Below the pieces are notes generated by a model. The model was not told the DNA's origin. It worked only from the letters and a program-made list of their open reading frames with translations, and did not search any database. From Paracoccaceae bacterium (GTDB taxonomy: Bacteria; Pseudomonadota; Alphaproteobacteria; Rhodobacterales; Rhodobacteraceae), in assembly GCA_012103375.1 (NCBI GenBank), contig WLWX01000001.1:2770492-2834491 (forward strand): a stretch of DNA of 64,000 nt, in the 5' to 3' direction. Of this stretch, positions 24,407 to 34,594 are shown one piece after another. Position 1 is the stretch's first letter. Each line of letters starts with the position of its first letter. The translations under genes were made by a program, and so were the position numbers.

Positions 24407-24618
24407 CGCTTCGCCAAACGTTCAAGCGCGTCGCTATAACGCTCAGCGGAATCACGAAGCGCTCGCGTTGTAATGCTTGAGACCGGTTCTTTTGATCTTT
24501 GGGTTAAGGCAGAAGCGGCTGCCGACTTCGCAATCTTCGACGTTTTCGGGCTCCGAAGTGCATTGCCGGCAGCCGAACCGCCTCTTACTGATAGCTTTTT
24601 TGCTCTGTTTTTAGGCAT
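24403..24618 (-). CDS. antitoxin partner of Doc
   Basis: A 71-residue, strongly basic N-terminus (MPKNRAKKLSVRGG), an Ala/Ser-rich middle and a helical C-terminus (RDSAERYSDALERLAKR) suited to toxin binding. Small basic Ala/Ser/Lys-rich antitoxins are found with death-on-curing toxins. Its ATG lies one base after the rpoD stop, so it must be read from the rpoD transcript or from a promoter inside rpoD. Its stop overlaps the toxin start region. Confidence 0.65.
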   Translation of the reverse strand: MPKNRAKKLSVRGGSAAGNALRSPKTSKIAKSAAASALTQRSKEPVSSITTRALRDSAERYSDALERLAKR

Positions 24619-24619
24619 T

Positions 24620-26605
24620 TTACTGATCCAGGAAACTCCTCAACTTCCGCGACCGGCTGGGATGCTTCAGCTTCCTCAGCGCCTTCGCCTCAATCTGTCT
24701 GATCCGCTCTCGTGTAACACTGAACTGCTGGCCGACCTCTTCCAGCGTGTGGTCCGTGTTCATCCCGATGCCGAACCGCATCCGCAGGACGCGTTCTTCG
24801 CGCGGCGTCAGGCTGGCCAGAACGCGGGTCGTCGTCTCTTTCAGATTCTCCTGAATCGCTGAATCCAGCGGCAGCACGGCGTTTTTATCTTCGATGAAAT
24901 CGCCTAGCTGGCTGTCTTCCTCGTCACCAATCGGCGTTTCCAGAGAAATCGGCTCCTTGGCGATTTTCATCACCTTGCGGACCTTCTCCAGCGGCATTTG
25001 CAGCTTTTCGGCCAATTCTTCCGGCGTCGGTTCGCGGCCAATTTCGTGGAGCATCTGGCGGCCTGTGCGGACCAGTTTGTTGATCGTCTCGATCATATGC
25101 ACCGGGATGCGGATCGTGCGGGCTTGATCGGCAATGCTGCGGGTGATCGCCTGACGGATCCACCAGGTCGCATAGGTCGAGAATTTGTACCCACGGCGGT
25201 ATTCGAATTTATCGACCGCCTTCATCAACCCGATGTTGCCTTCCTGAATGAGATCAAGGAATTGCAGGCCGCGATTGGTGTATTTCTTCGCGATCGAGAT
25301 CACCAGGCGCAGGTTCGCCTCGACCATTTCTTTCTTGGCCTGTCGGGCTTCTTTTTCGCCCTTCTGGACCTGCTGGACGATGCGGCGGAATTCGGGGATG
25401 TCGACGCCGACATAGGTGCCGACCTGCGCCATCTCTCCGCGTAGTTCCTCGATCTTGCCGGTCGATTTCTCGATAAACGCCTGCCAGCCGCGGCCGGATT
25501 TCTCGGCCATGCGTTCCAGCCAGCCGGGGTCGAGTTCATAGCCGCGGTATTCTTCGATGAATTCGCGTCGGTTGATCCGGGCCTGATCGGCCAGTTTCAC
25601 CATGTTGCTGTCGATCGACATGATGCGGCGGTTGATGCCGTAAAGCTGGTCAATCAGGGCTTCGATCCGGTTGTTGTGCAGGTGAAGTTCGTTCACCAGT
25701 TCGACAATCTCGGACCGCAGTTTCTGGTATTTGGTTTCCGCCGCCTTGGAGAAGCTGTCGTCTTCGTTCAATGTCGCCGACATCCGGCTGTCCTGCATTT
25801 CGGACAGTTTGGAATAATCGCGCGCGATCACTTCCAGCATGTCCAGAACGCGCGGTTTCAGCACCGCCTCCATCGCGGCCAGCGACAGGTTGGCCTGTTC
25901 GTCTTCGTCATCGTCGTCATCATCCGAGGTGATCGGATTGCCGTCGGCGTCCAGTTCCTGTTTTTCTTCCTTGGCCTGCCCGGCGACCGGGGCAGCCCCA
26001 TTTGCGACGACGGGGGCGGTTGCATTTTCGCCCTCTTCCTCGACCGAGCCCGAGAAGGTGGATTCAAGGTCGATGACGTCGCGCAGCAGGATATCTTCGT
26101 TCAGCAGTTCTTCGCGCCAGATGGTGATTGCCTGAAAGGTCAGCGGGCTTTCGCACAGCCCCAGGATCATCGTGTTGCGGCCCGCTTCGATCCGCTTGGC
26201 GATGGCAATCTCGCCCTCGCGGGACAGCAGTTCGACGCTGCCCATTTCGCGCAGGTACATGCGCACCGGGTCGTCGGTGCGGTCCAGCTTTTCGGTTTCG
26301 GTGGTCGAGACGACGACATCGCGCGCGGTGGTGGTGGCCACTTCGCCGCCCTTTGCCTCTTCCTCCTCGGCCTCATCATCTTCGATGATGTTGATGCCCA
26401 TTTCGGACAGCATCGACATCACGTCTTCGATCTGTTCGCTGCTGACCTGTTCGGGCGGCAGCACGGTGTTGAGCTGATCGTAGGTGATATAGCCCCGTTC
26501 GCGCGCCTCGGCGATCATCTTCTTGACCGCAGTCTGGGACATGTCGAGCCCCTGATCGTCGTGCTTGTCGTCGCCTTTACGCTCGTCTGTATCTTTGGGG
26601 GCCAT
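24620..26605 (-). CDS. rpoD: RNA polymerase primary sigma factor RpoD
   Basis: A 661-residue housekeeping sigma factor. Region 1.1 is at the N-terminus, region 1.2 follows [21 protein letters not shown], and the non-conserved region holds an acidic tract ([11 protein letters not shown]). Region 2 shows [20 protein letters not shown] and [20 protein letters not shown]; region 4.2 has [19 protein letters not shown]. It lies downstream of dnaG on the same strand, the order of the macromolecular-synthesis operon. A toxin-antitoxin pair follows without a terminator. Confidence 0.97.
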   Translation of the reverse strand: MAPKDTDERKGDDKHDDQGLDMSQTAVKKMIAEARERGYITYDQLNTVLPPEQVSSEQIEDVMSMLSEMGINIIEDDEAEEEEAKGGEVATTTARDVVVSTTETEKLDRTDDPVRMYLREMGSVELLSREGEIAIAKRIEAGRNTMILGLCESPLTFQAITIWREELLNEDILLRDVIDLESTFSGSVEEEGENATAPVVANGAAPVAGQAKEEKQELDADGNPITSDDDDDDEDEQANLSLAAMEAVLKPRVLDMLEVIARDYSKLSEMQDSRMSATLNEDDSFSKAAETKYQKLRSEIVELVNELHLHNNRIEALIDQLYGINRRIMSIDSNMVKLADQARINRREFIEEYRGYELDPGWLERMAEKSGRGWQAFIEKSTGKIEELRGEMAQVGTYVGVDIPEFRRIVQQVQKGEKEARQAKKEMVEANLRLVISIAKKYTNRGLQFLDLIQEGNIGLMKAVDKFEYRRGYKFSTYATWWIRQAITRSIADQARTIRIPVHMIETINKLVRTGRQMLHEIGREPTPEELAEKLQMPLEKVRKVMKIAKEPISLETPIGDEEDSQLGDFIEDKNAVLPLDSAIQENLKETTTRVLASLTPREERVLRMRFGIGMNTDHTLEEVGQQFSVTRERIRQIEAKALRKLKHPSRSRKLRSFLDQ

Positions 26606-26625
26606 GCGTTACGTACTCCTGCGTG

Positions 26626-26641
26626 ATGGTCCTTGGACCAT
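26626..26641. promoter_or_regulatory. perfect palindrome in the rpoD leader
   Basis: ATGGTCC-TT-GGACCAT, 21 bases upstream of the rpoD start codon. It could be an operator or an mRNA hairpin close to the ribosome site. Confidence 0.45.
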
Positions 26642-26646
26642 TAGTC

Positions 26647-26707
26647 GACTCACCGGAAACGAATCACCCACACTGATTCGCCGCTAACGAATCACATAGC
26701 GCGAATC
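26647..26707. promoter_or_regulatory. cluster of five GANTC (CcrM) sites
   Basis: GACTC (26647), GAATC (26661), GATTC (26675), GAATC (26689) and GAATC (26703) lie within 61 bases of the dnaG-rpoD gap, upstream of rpoD. The start-to-start spacing is exactly 14 bases each time. GANTC is the target of the cell-cycle methylase CcrM in alphaproteobacteria. Confidence 0.7.
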
Positions 26708-26763
26708 AGCGGCAGGCACACCCGCCCCGGAGAATTTTACCTGTATTGTCCGTGTCGTTGTGG

Positions 26764-28728
26764 TCACGGCGCCTTGGGCGCGCCTTTGCCATGTCCGATC
26801 CTGTCCAGCAATGCCTGAAATGCGCTGCGTTCGTCCTTGTCGATGCGGGCCCCGTTGGGGCCGGTGTCAAATTCGGTGCGGTCTTCGTCGCCCGTGCCCG
26901 GGCCGCGACCGTTCAGCGCTTCTGCGGCCTGGCCCAGCCGCCAGGTCAAGCCTTCGTCGGCGCCCTCGCCCATATCCTCGATCGCCTCGGCGATGTCGGC
27001 CACAGCCCCACGGCGCGCAGAAAGTTTCGTCAGCTCTTCGCCCAGACACATCGCGACGAAATCGGAATCGGCGCTGTGCAACGCGGGTGCATTGCGCACA
27101 TGGCCGGGGCGCAACAGTTTTTCAAGGGCCGCATCCCCGACAATCGCCGCAATCGAGTCAGAACTGGCCGCACCCCCCTCGGCAAGCAGCGCATCGCGGA
27201 TGGCCGCATGATCGGGGTCAGCCAGGTCGAGGCGTTCCAGATCGTCCATGAACGGATCAATCTGATCGGGATGAGTCATGCAGATCGCCAGGATCACGGC
27301 CTCACGCAGGTGATCTTCGACCGCACCGCTGGCCGCGGCCAGCAGCGATCCCTTGGTGTCCGGGTTTGCGCCCGCAGGGGGCGGTGGCTGCCAGCGGCCT
27401 CCGGCGCGGCGGGGCACGCCGCCTTGCACGAAGGCGGCGCGTTTGGGTGCAAACAGGTCCCGGCGGCGCTGGTTCACCTCGTCGCCATAGTGACGGCGCA
27501 GCGAGGGGTCAGCGATGCGGCGCAGGGCCTCGCGCAGGGACTTGTCCAATGCGGCGCGGCGTTCCGGGCTGTCGAAAACCTTGCCCTCAGTCTCGCGCCG
27601 CCACAGCAGGGCGACCATCGGTTCGGCAGCATCCAGCAACGCCTGCATTGCGGAGGCGCCACCAGCGCGGATGATGTCGTCGGGATCCTGTCCTTCAGGC
27701 ATGATGGCAAAGCGCAGCGACTGACCGGCCTCGATCAGTGGCAGGGCAAGATCCATCAGGCGCATCGCCGCCTGCACCCCGGCGCGGTCGCCGTCCAGCG
27801 CCACGATCGGCTCGGGGCTGATCCGCCACAGAAGGCGCAGCTGATCCTCGGTAATTGCGGTGCCAAGCGGCGCGACCGAGGCTCCGAACCCCGCCTGCAC
27901 CAGCGCGATCACATCCATATAGCCTTCGGCCACGATCAGCGGCGCGCCCTTTCCCGCCGCCTCACGCGCGGGGGCGTGGTTGTAAAGGCTGCGGCCCTTG
28001 TCGAACAACTCGGTTTCCGGAGAGTTCAGGTATTTCGCCCGGGCGTTCGGGTCGAGTGAGCGTCCGCCAAGCCCGATGCAGCGCCCGCGCGCGTCCCGGA
28101 TCGGGAACAGGATGCGGCCCCGGAACCGGTCATAGGGCGCGCCGCCGTCATCAGGTTTCGCAGCAAGGCCCGCATCAATGATCAGGTCCGGCACAGTGCC
28201 CTTTTCGGTCAGCGCGGTGAAAACCCCCTGGCGCAGGTCCGGAGCGTACCCGACCTCGAACCGTTCCTGCGCGGCCGCGTCCAGCCCGCGCCGCGCCAGA
28301 TAGTCGCGCGATTCTGCCGCCGCGCTGGTGTTGAGCTGCATGCGATAGTGGCGCACGGCAGCCTCCATCACCTCGGCCAGTTGGGTGCGGCGGTCGGCCT
28401 TTTTCTGCGCTTCGGGGTCGCGTTCGGGCATCGGCATCCCGGCTTCCCCGGCAAGTATCTGCACGGCTTCCATGAACCCGACATTCTCGGTCTCGCGCAC
28501 GAAGCTGATGGCGTCACCCTTCGCGTGACAGCCAAAGCAGTAATAGAACCCCTTGCGGTCATCGACGTGAAAGCTGGCAGTTTTTTCCTGATGGAACGGG
28601 CACGGCGCCCACATGTCGCCCTTGCCCTGGTTCGATTTTCGCGCGTCCCACACGACCTTCTTGCCCACCACGTCCGTCAGGGACAGGCGGGTGCGCAGGT
28701 CATCAAGGAATCCGGGCGGCAGCGACAT
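26764..28728 (-). CDS. dnaG: DNA primase DnaG
   Basis: A 654-residue primase making RNA primers for replication. The N-terminal zinc-binding domain shows CPFHQEKTASFHV and FYYCFGCHAKGD (about residues 41-72). The TOPRIM domain has IVAEGYMDVIALVQAGF (catalytic Glu) and ALDGDRAGVQAA (Asp-x-Asp). The C-terminal helicase-binding part is the most variable. It is upstream of rpoD with a 158-base gap containing the GANTC cluster. Confidence 0.97.
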   Translation of the reverse strand: MSLPPGFLDDLRTRLSLTDVVGKKVVWDARKSNQGKGDMWAPCPFHQEKTASFHVDDRKGFYYCFGCHAKGDAISFVRETENVGFMEAVQILAGEAGMPMPERDPEAQKKADRRTQLAEVMEAAVRHYRMQLNTSAAAESRDYLARRGLDAAAQERFEVGYAPDLRQGVFTALTEKGTVPDLIIDAGLAAKPDDGGAPYDRFRGRILFPIRDARGRCIGLGGRSLDPNARAKYLNSPETELFDKGRSLYNHAPAREAAGKGAPLIVAEGYMDVIALVQAGFGASVAPLGTAITEDQLRLLWRISPEPIVALDGDRAGVQAAMRLMDLALPLIEAGQSLRFAIMPEGQDPDDIIRAGGASAMQALLDAAEPMVALLWRRETEGKVFDSPERRAALDKSLREALRRIADPSLRRHYGDEVNQRRRDLFAPKRAAFVQGGVPRRAGGRWQPPPPAGANPDTKGSLLAAASGAVEDHLREAVILAICMTHPDQIDPFMDDLERLDLADPDHAAIRDALLAEGGAASSDSIAAIVGDAALEKLLRPGHVRNAPALHSADSDFVAMCLGEELTKLSARRGAVADIAEAIEDMGEGADEGLTWRLGQAAEALNGRGPGTGDEDRTEFDTGPNGARIDKDERSAFQALLDRIGHGKGAPKAP

Positions 28729-28853
28729 AACCCTTATATAGTAACCTCAGCTGCGCAAGTCAGGTGGCATTTAACAACAGCGCAACCGTTGGCCTGCACG
28801 CCCGCTTGGCAGTGGCCACAGGACGGCAATTCAGAGGCAGCTGCGCCGCCCGG

Positions 28854-30284
<1,431 letters not shown>

Positions 30285-30596
30285 TAGTGTCCTCCGGTAT
30301 GGTTGCGCGATTGCACCTCGATTCGAGGCATCGTGCCACGGCAACGCCATTGGGCGAAGACATTTTCTTGGCGAGGGCGGACGCAAACCGCCGCAAAGAC
30401 GGCTGATCAGGCGCTGGCGGCTGTTCAAACGCGTTGCGCGCGTTCCATCAACAATGTGTCGAAATCAAGGCAGTCTGCACCGCACAAGCGAACAAATGCC
30501 CAAATGTGACCATCTTCTGGCACCCATCCTTAGACTATCGACGATCAGAATGACCGGAGGCCCTGCCCACCGTTTTCGCCTGAGGAGAATTGCAGA
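30285..30596. other. 312-base divergent intergenic region
   Basis: Separates glutamate dehydrogenase from the TadE gene. It must hold both promoters. Near 30316-30330 CCTCGATTCGAGG is a perfect 13-base palindrome centred on a GANTC site. The TadE ribosome site GAGGAG lies at about 30581-30586. No gene is seen. Confidence 0.5.
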
Positions 30597-31031
30597 ATGA
30601 TCCAGTCACAACCGTCCGGACCAGGGTCGCCCGCGCGGATAAAGCGGATTCTGCGCACCTTCCGGAGAAAGCAAGACGGATCAGCCACGATCGAAGCGAT
30701 CCTCTGGCTGCCGCTGTTCATGGTGGTGTTCACGATGGTGGCGGACGTGTCGCTCATCTTCTCGGGGCAGGCGCAAATGCGGCGTATTGTTCAGGACAGC
30801 AACCGCGCGTTCGCAATTAGCACAATCGAAACCACACAGGACCTGGAGACGGCCATCACCAACTCGCTAAGCGTTCTGTCCGCCAACGTATCCGTGTCGG
30901 CGAGTGAAAGCGGCGGCATCGTGACCACAACCGCGACAATTCCGGCGAGCGATCTGGACGCGGTCGGCTTCATGGCAGCGCTGGTCAATGCAAATGTCGT
31001 GGTACGCTCGCAGCATCTGGTGGAAGGCTGA
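30597..31031 (+). CDS. TadE-like pseudopilin/pilus assembly protein
   Basis: A 144-residue protein. A basic N-terminus is followed by the type-IV-pilin-like hydrophobic segment: GSATIEAILWLPLFMVVFTM, with a Glu at the fifth position after the GS, as in TadE proteins. The rest is a small beta-rich extracytoplasmic domain. Tad pseudopilins assist Flp pilus assembly. It is followed after two bases by a TadG-like gene, so the pair is an isolated Tad minor-pilin operon without the secretion ATPase nearby. Confidence 0.8.
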   Translation: MIQSQPSGPGSPARIKRILRTFRRKQDGSATIEAILWLPLFMVVFTMVADVSLIFSGQAQMRRIVQDSNRAFAISTIETTQDLETAITNSLSVLSANVSVSASESGGIVTTTATIPASDLDAVGFMAALVNANVVVRSQHLVEG

Positions 31032-31465
31032 CCATGATCCGCCTGGCCACAACTGCATCGCTGCTTCTGCGCTGTCGGCGCGAAGACGGCGGTATGACGA
31101 TATTCGGACTATATATCTTTTTGGGCATGGCCATTCTGGCCGGGATCGGTGTGGATTTTTCAAACCTGATTGCCCATAGAACCCATCTTCAGGTTGCGGC
31201 AGATGTGGCCGCGCATGCGGCAATCGTGACGCGCCAGGGCGACACTGAAGCTTCGGCCAAATTGAAAGCGATAGAACTTGCAACGGGTACGATGCCATAT
31301 TCGCGGCACGGGAACACGCTGGAGCCTGTAGACATCCATTTCGGAACCTGGAACCGGGCCACGCAGGTCTTCACGCCTGTCACCAACTCAAAAGCCGCCG
31401 TTCTGGTCGAGACATCGAACCTGCAGTCAAAATCGAACCCTGTCTCCTCGTTCCTGCTTCACCTA

Positions 31466-32518
31466 AAGCGTTTCGACATTAACCTGAGACATATCCGGCG
31501 GCCTTAAAGTAGTTCCAGCATTCTACTGGGTCGTAGAGATCGCAGATTGCTCCGATTGCTTCGAAGACCTGGGTAAAGGACCTGGCCCCGATCCGTCGCA
31601 AATGGGCTTTCAGTTTAGAGAAGGCCTGCTCGATGGGATTCAGGTCGGGCGAGTACGGTGGCAGGTAAAGGAACCAGCAGCCGTGATTGCGTAAAGCCTG
31701 CGTCGCCTCCTTATTCCGGTGGGTTGCCAGGTTGTCGAGAATGACGACAGTGCCGGGGTTGATCTCGGGGACCAGCACTTCGCGGATGTAGGCCGCGAAG
31801 GCGGGGCCATCTATCGCTCCCTTGATGACCCAAGGTGCGATCAGCGCGCCTTGGGTCAGGCCCGCGATCAAGGTTTGGGTTCCCCAGCTTCCGAAGGGCG
31901 CATCCATCGTCAGGCGCTTACCGCGCTTGGCTCTGCCGCGTAGGCGCGTGAGGTTTGTCTTCACTGCGGTTTCGTCAATAAAGACAACGCGCTCAGGAAA
32001 GGTCGCAATGGCTGGCGAGCGGTATCTGAACCAGTCGGCCCGTTGCTGCCTTACCTTGGCGCGGCGGCGCTCGGTTGCGACCAGCGACTTTTTTTGTACG
32101 TGAAGCCGAGCCGGGACAGAAGGTTGGCGATGGAGGAGTGATGCACCCGCACACCCTCTGCATCGGCCAGCGCATTACGCAACTCAAAGAGCGTGATGTC
32201 AGGGTCTTGTGCGATCAACTCCTCAAAGAATTCCCGATGCGGAGCCAGCTTTCCCTTGCCGCGCGGCGGTCCCTGCCGGGCAGGTTCCGCATGACCCTTC
32301 ATCCTCACCTGACGCGCCCACCGCGCGCCTGTGGCAGGCGACAGCTTCAACCGCAACGCCGCCGCGCGCCCGCTCAACCCTTCTTCAATGTATCTCTGAA
32401 ACCGTATCCGAAGCGCAGATGGCAAAGGTGCTGACATGATCCATCCTCCCAAACAGGATGAATCACAGATCAGGTCTCAAGGGAATCCCTCGCGATTCAG
32501 GTTCAAGACGAAACGCTT
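31466..32518 (-). mobile_element. IS630-family insertion sequence, copy 2
   Basis: 1053 bp, with the same AAGCGTTTCG ends and flanking TA (31464-31465, 32519-32520) as copy 1 at 7180-8232, and apparently one base different. It is inserted in the TadG-like gene, opposite to its direction. Confidence 0.93.
31479..32452 (-). CDS. IS630-family transposase (frameshifted), copy 2
   Basis: Identical to copy 1 except RIGARSF for RIGVRSF. The A7 slip site is at 32089-32095; upstream frame from 32452, DDE frame to 31479. Full-length ~324 residues only after a -1 shift. Confidence 0.9.
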
Positions 32519-32897
32519 TAGTTGGATTTTCGCGTTTCGATGTACGCACGCAGGCGGTCTATGAAACTTACGAGCGTAATTGTCTGCGCGAAGGATTTGT
32601 GGCCGAGAATGTCGTCGATATCCGCTCAAACAATGGGTTTTACAGGGAGTTCTGCATTCATTCGAACGGGCATGTGGAGATGCAGAACCACAATTTCTTC
32701 GAGGAAGGAACCCGCGTAACCATGCCCGACGAGGACGACCTGGTCATTCCAGGCAGCGGGATGCGGCAAAACCCGGGTTTGGACAAGGCATTGGGTGAAG
32801 ATGAGTTCAATCTGGATATTGTGGATGATCTGCCGGAAATTTTCGACGATTTCTACAACCTGAACGGCACCAGCGAACATTGGCCCAGCTATGTGAC

Positions 32898-33115
32898 GAT
32901 TGTGTTGAAAAACTCCGAAATCAGAGCGTCGCGGATTTCTTGCGAAAACCTATGAAGCGAAATAGTCGGAAAGCTTTGACCACGAGACAGCGCATGGCTG
33001 CGCGTGAGCGCATGTAGGCGATTTGGGCCGACCCCCGCGCCAAAAATTTAGGATCGGGCTGCATGGAAAGAAAAATCATCGTTCAGGCCCTAAAACGGAG
33101 TTTTTCAACACAATC
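32898..33115. mobile_element. ~218-bp inverted-repeat element (MITE or IS remnant)
   Basis: Perfect 20-base terminal repeats: GATTGTGTTGAAAAACTCCG at 32898-32917 and its reverse complement at 33096-33115. The ~180-base interior has no transposase, so it is non-autonomous. It sits in the TadG-like frame. I could not identify a clear direct target duplication; the outermost bases of the repeat may include target sequence. Confidence 0.7.
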
Positions 33116-33644
33116 TGACCAATACGGCTGTCCGCGACACGATTTCTTCGGGCGGGACATATGATGACAGCGATTTCACCGACGGACGGGTAACCTGGGT
33201 GAATTGCAGCGGCAATGAATCGCTGACCATTGCTAAAGACACGGTTCTGACGAATGTCGCCATCATCACCGACTGCGCCGTTAACTTCAAAAGTGGCGTG
33301 GCGCTGGAAGATTCGATGATCTTCACCACCGATAGTTCCGCCAATTCATTCAAGGGCCCCCAGGGGATCCGGCTTGGCAAGGACGACAGCTGTGCAACCG
33401 GTGGCGGCGCGCAACTGCTGACGATGGGGGGGACGCATTTCGCCTCAGGCTTGCAGATGTATGGTGGCCAGATCATCGGTGCCGGAACTATCGAATTCGC
33501 GGCACAGGCCGATGGGTTTGATGGTGCATCGATCATCGCCGGTGATGAAATCAGCGGCACCTCGCTCATGAATATGGGGCTTTGCGAAGGCAAAGGTCTG
33601 GAAGACCACTTTACAACCACATATTTCCGGCTGGCAGGTTAAGG

Positions 33645-34130
33645 TCAGGACCCGGCTGGGCCGGCACGCTCGGCCAGAATAACCGCCAACATATCCGCCA
33701 TGCCCTTGCCCTGCGAGGCTGGCGTGACACCGCCAATCCCGATCCGGCGTCCGACCCGCCACCAAAGGCCGGGCGCCCAGCCCCGCCCCAGCGGCTTGCA
33801 GGTCACGGCGACAAATCCATTCGACGGCTTGAATGCGAACAGTCCGCGATCAACGCTTTGGATCTGATCCATCGTGGCGATGGTGGTGCCGGATGTGTCG
33901 AACAGCCCATCCTTGGTCAGGATCACCGCGCGCGCCGTGGCCGCCCATAACCGCATGGCCATGATCAGGAACAGCAGCCCCAGCGCGATCAGCACCGCCT
34001 GCAACACCACCGTGGACGGCGGATTCGCAAACAGCAGCCACAGCGTCAGAACACCCAGCGCGCCCAATGCCCCCGTCGCAAACAATCTGCGCATCGGCGA
34101 GGGCGTCAATGTGGCCAAAGGATCACTCAT
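33645..34130 (-). CDS. two-helix membrane protein of unknown function
   Basis: A 161-residue protein with two adjacent membrane helices (about residues 15-35 and 41-60), then a cytoplasmic domain with a PH-like beta pattern (ARAVILTKDGLFDTSG, IQSVDRGLFAFKPSNGFV). The ATG at 34128-34130 gives this layout; the longer frame upstream overlaps the divergent lipoprotein gene and is discarded. It faces the TadG-like pseudogene tail to tail with two bases between. Conserved-looking, function unknown. Confidence 0.75.
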   Translation of the reverse strand: MSDPLATLTPSPMRRLFATGALGALGVLTLWLLFANPPSTVVLQAVLIALGLLFLIMAMRLWAATARAVILTKDGLFDTSGTTIATMDQIQSVDRGLFAFKPSNGFVAVTCKPLGRGWAPGLWWRVGRRIGIGGVTPASQGKGMADMLAVILAERAGPAGS

Positions 34131-34220
34131 CGCGCCGCTATACTGTGCGCGGCGCAATACGACCAGTCCGGACGTGCGAACTGCTTGCCTGAGGCGGGCG
34201 CGCGGTCTAGGGTCGCGACC

Positions 34221-34535
34221 ATGAAACGGGTCATTGCATTTTGTGCCCTGCTTGGGGCCTCGACCACGCTGGCGGCGTGCGACTTCAGCTATCCGATGGT
34301 TGATTCCGCGATCGCACCCGAAGCGATGCGCGCAGATTATCCGCGTCTGGTGCCGATCACCGGTGCGCTGACCGGTGTGGACGCCGCGCCCACGCGTGCC
34401 AACGAAGGCATGATCCAGGACCTGGACGCAAGGGGCGCCAACCTGCGCGCCCGCGCCGCCGTCCTGCGACGCCCGGTTGTTGATACGGCGACGCTGTCGC
34501 GCATGCGCGCTGCCGTGACCCGCCTGCAGGGTTGA
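34221..34535 (+). CDS. small predicted lipoprotein
   Basis: A 104-residue protein with signal MKRVIAFCALLGASTTLA and lipobox LAAC (Cys19 or Cys20). The mature part is helical and ends RMRAAVTRLQG. No family recognised. It is divergent from the two-helix membrane gene by 90 bases and 59 bases upstream of hom, so it may be co-transcribed with hom. Confidence 0.7.
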   Translation: MKRVIAFCALLGASTTLAACDFSYPMVDSAIAPEAMRADYPRLVPITGALTGVDAAPTRANEGMIQDLDARGANLRARAAVLRRPVVDTATLSRMRAAVTRLQG

Positions 34536-34594
34536 CGCCCCGCACCAAGCCGACCACACCACCACACGACATCCCCAATATGCGAGAGTCCCCC

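Larger units (their letters stand above)
31034..33642 (+). pseudogene. TadG-like pilus protein interrupted by two mobile elements
   Basis: The N-terminus (31034-31465) has a TadG-type start: REDGGMTIFGLYIFLGMAIL as membrane helix, then VDFSNLIAHRTHLQVAADVA. An IS630 copy is inserted at 31466. Removing it and one TA joins the frame exactly to VGFSRFDVRTQAVYETYERN at 32521. A ~218-base inverted-repeat element at 32898-33115 then brings in a stop; the frame resumes as NTAVRDTISSGGTYDDSDF and ends at 33642. The reconstructed protein would be about 440 residues. The TadE/TadG operon is therefore non-functional unless excision occurs. Confidence 0.8.

Noticed and set aside
26746-28059. 437-codon plus-strand frame
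   Set aside because: Antisense shadow of dnaG; no domain, no ribosome site.
32458-32955. A 165-codon frame that looks like a complete gene
   Set aside because: Its first ~21 codons are the IS right end and its last ~18 are the inverted-repeat element; the middle is the interrupted TadG-like gene.
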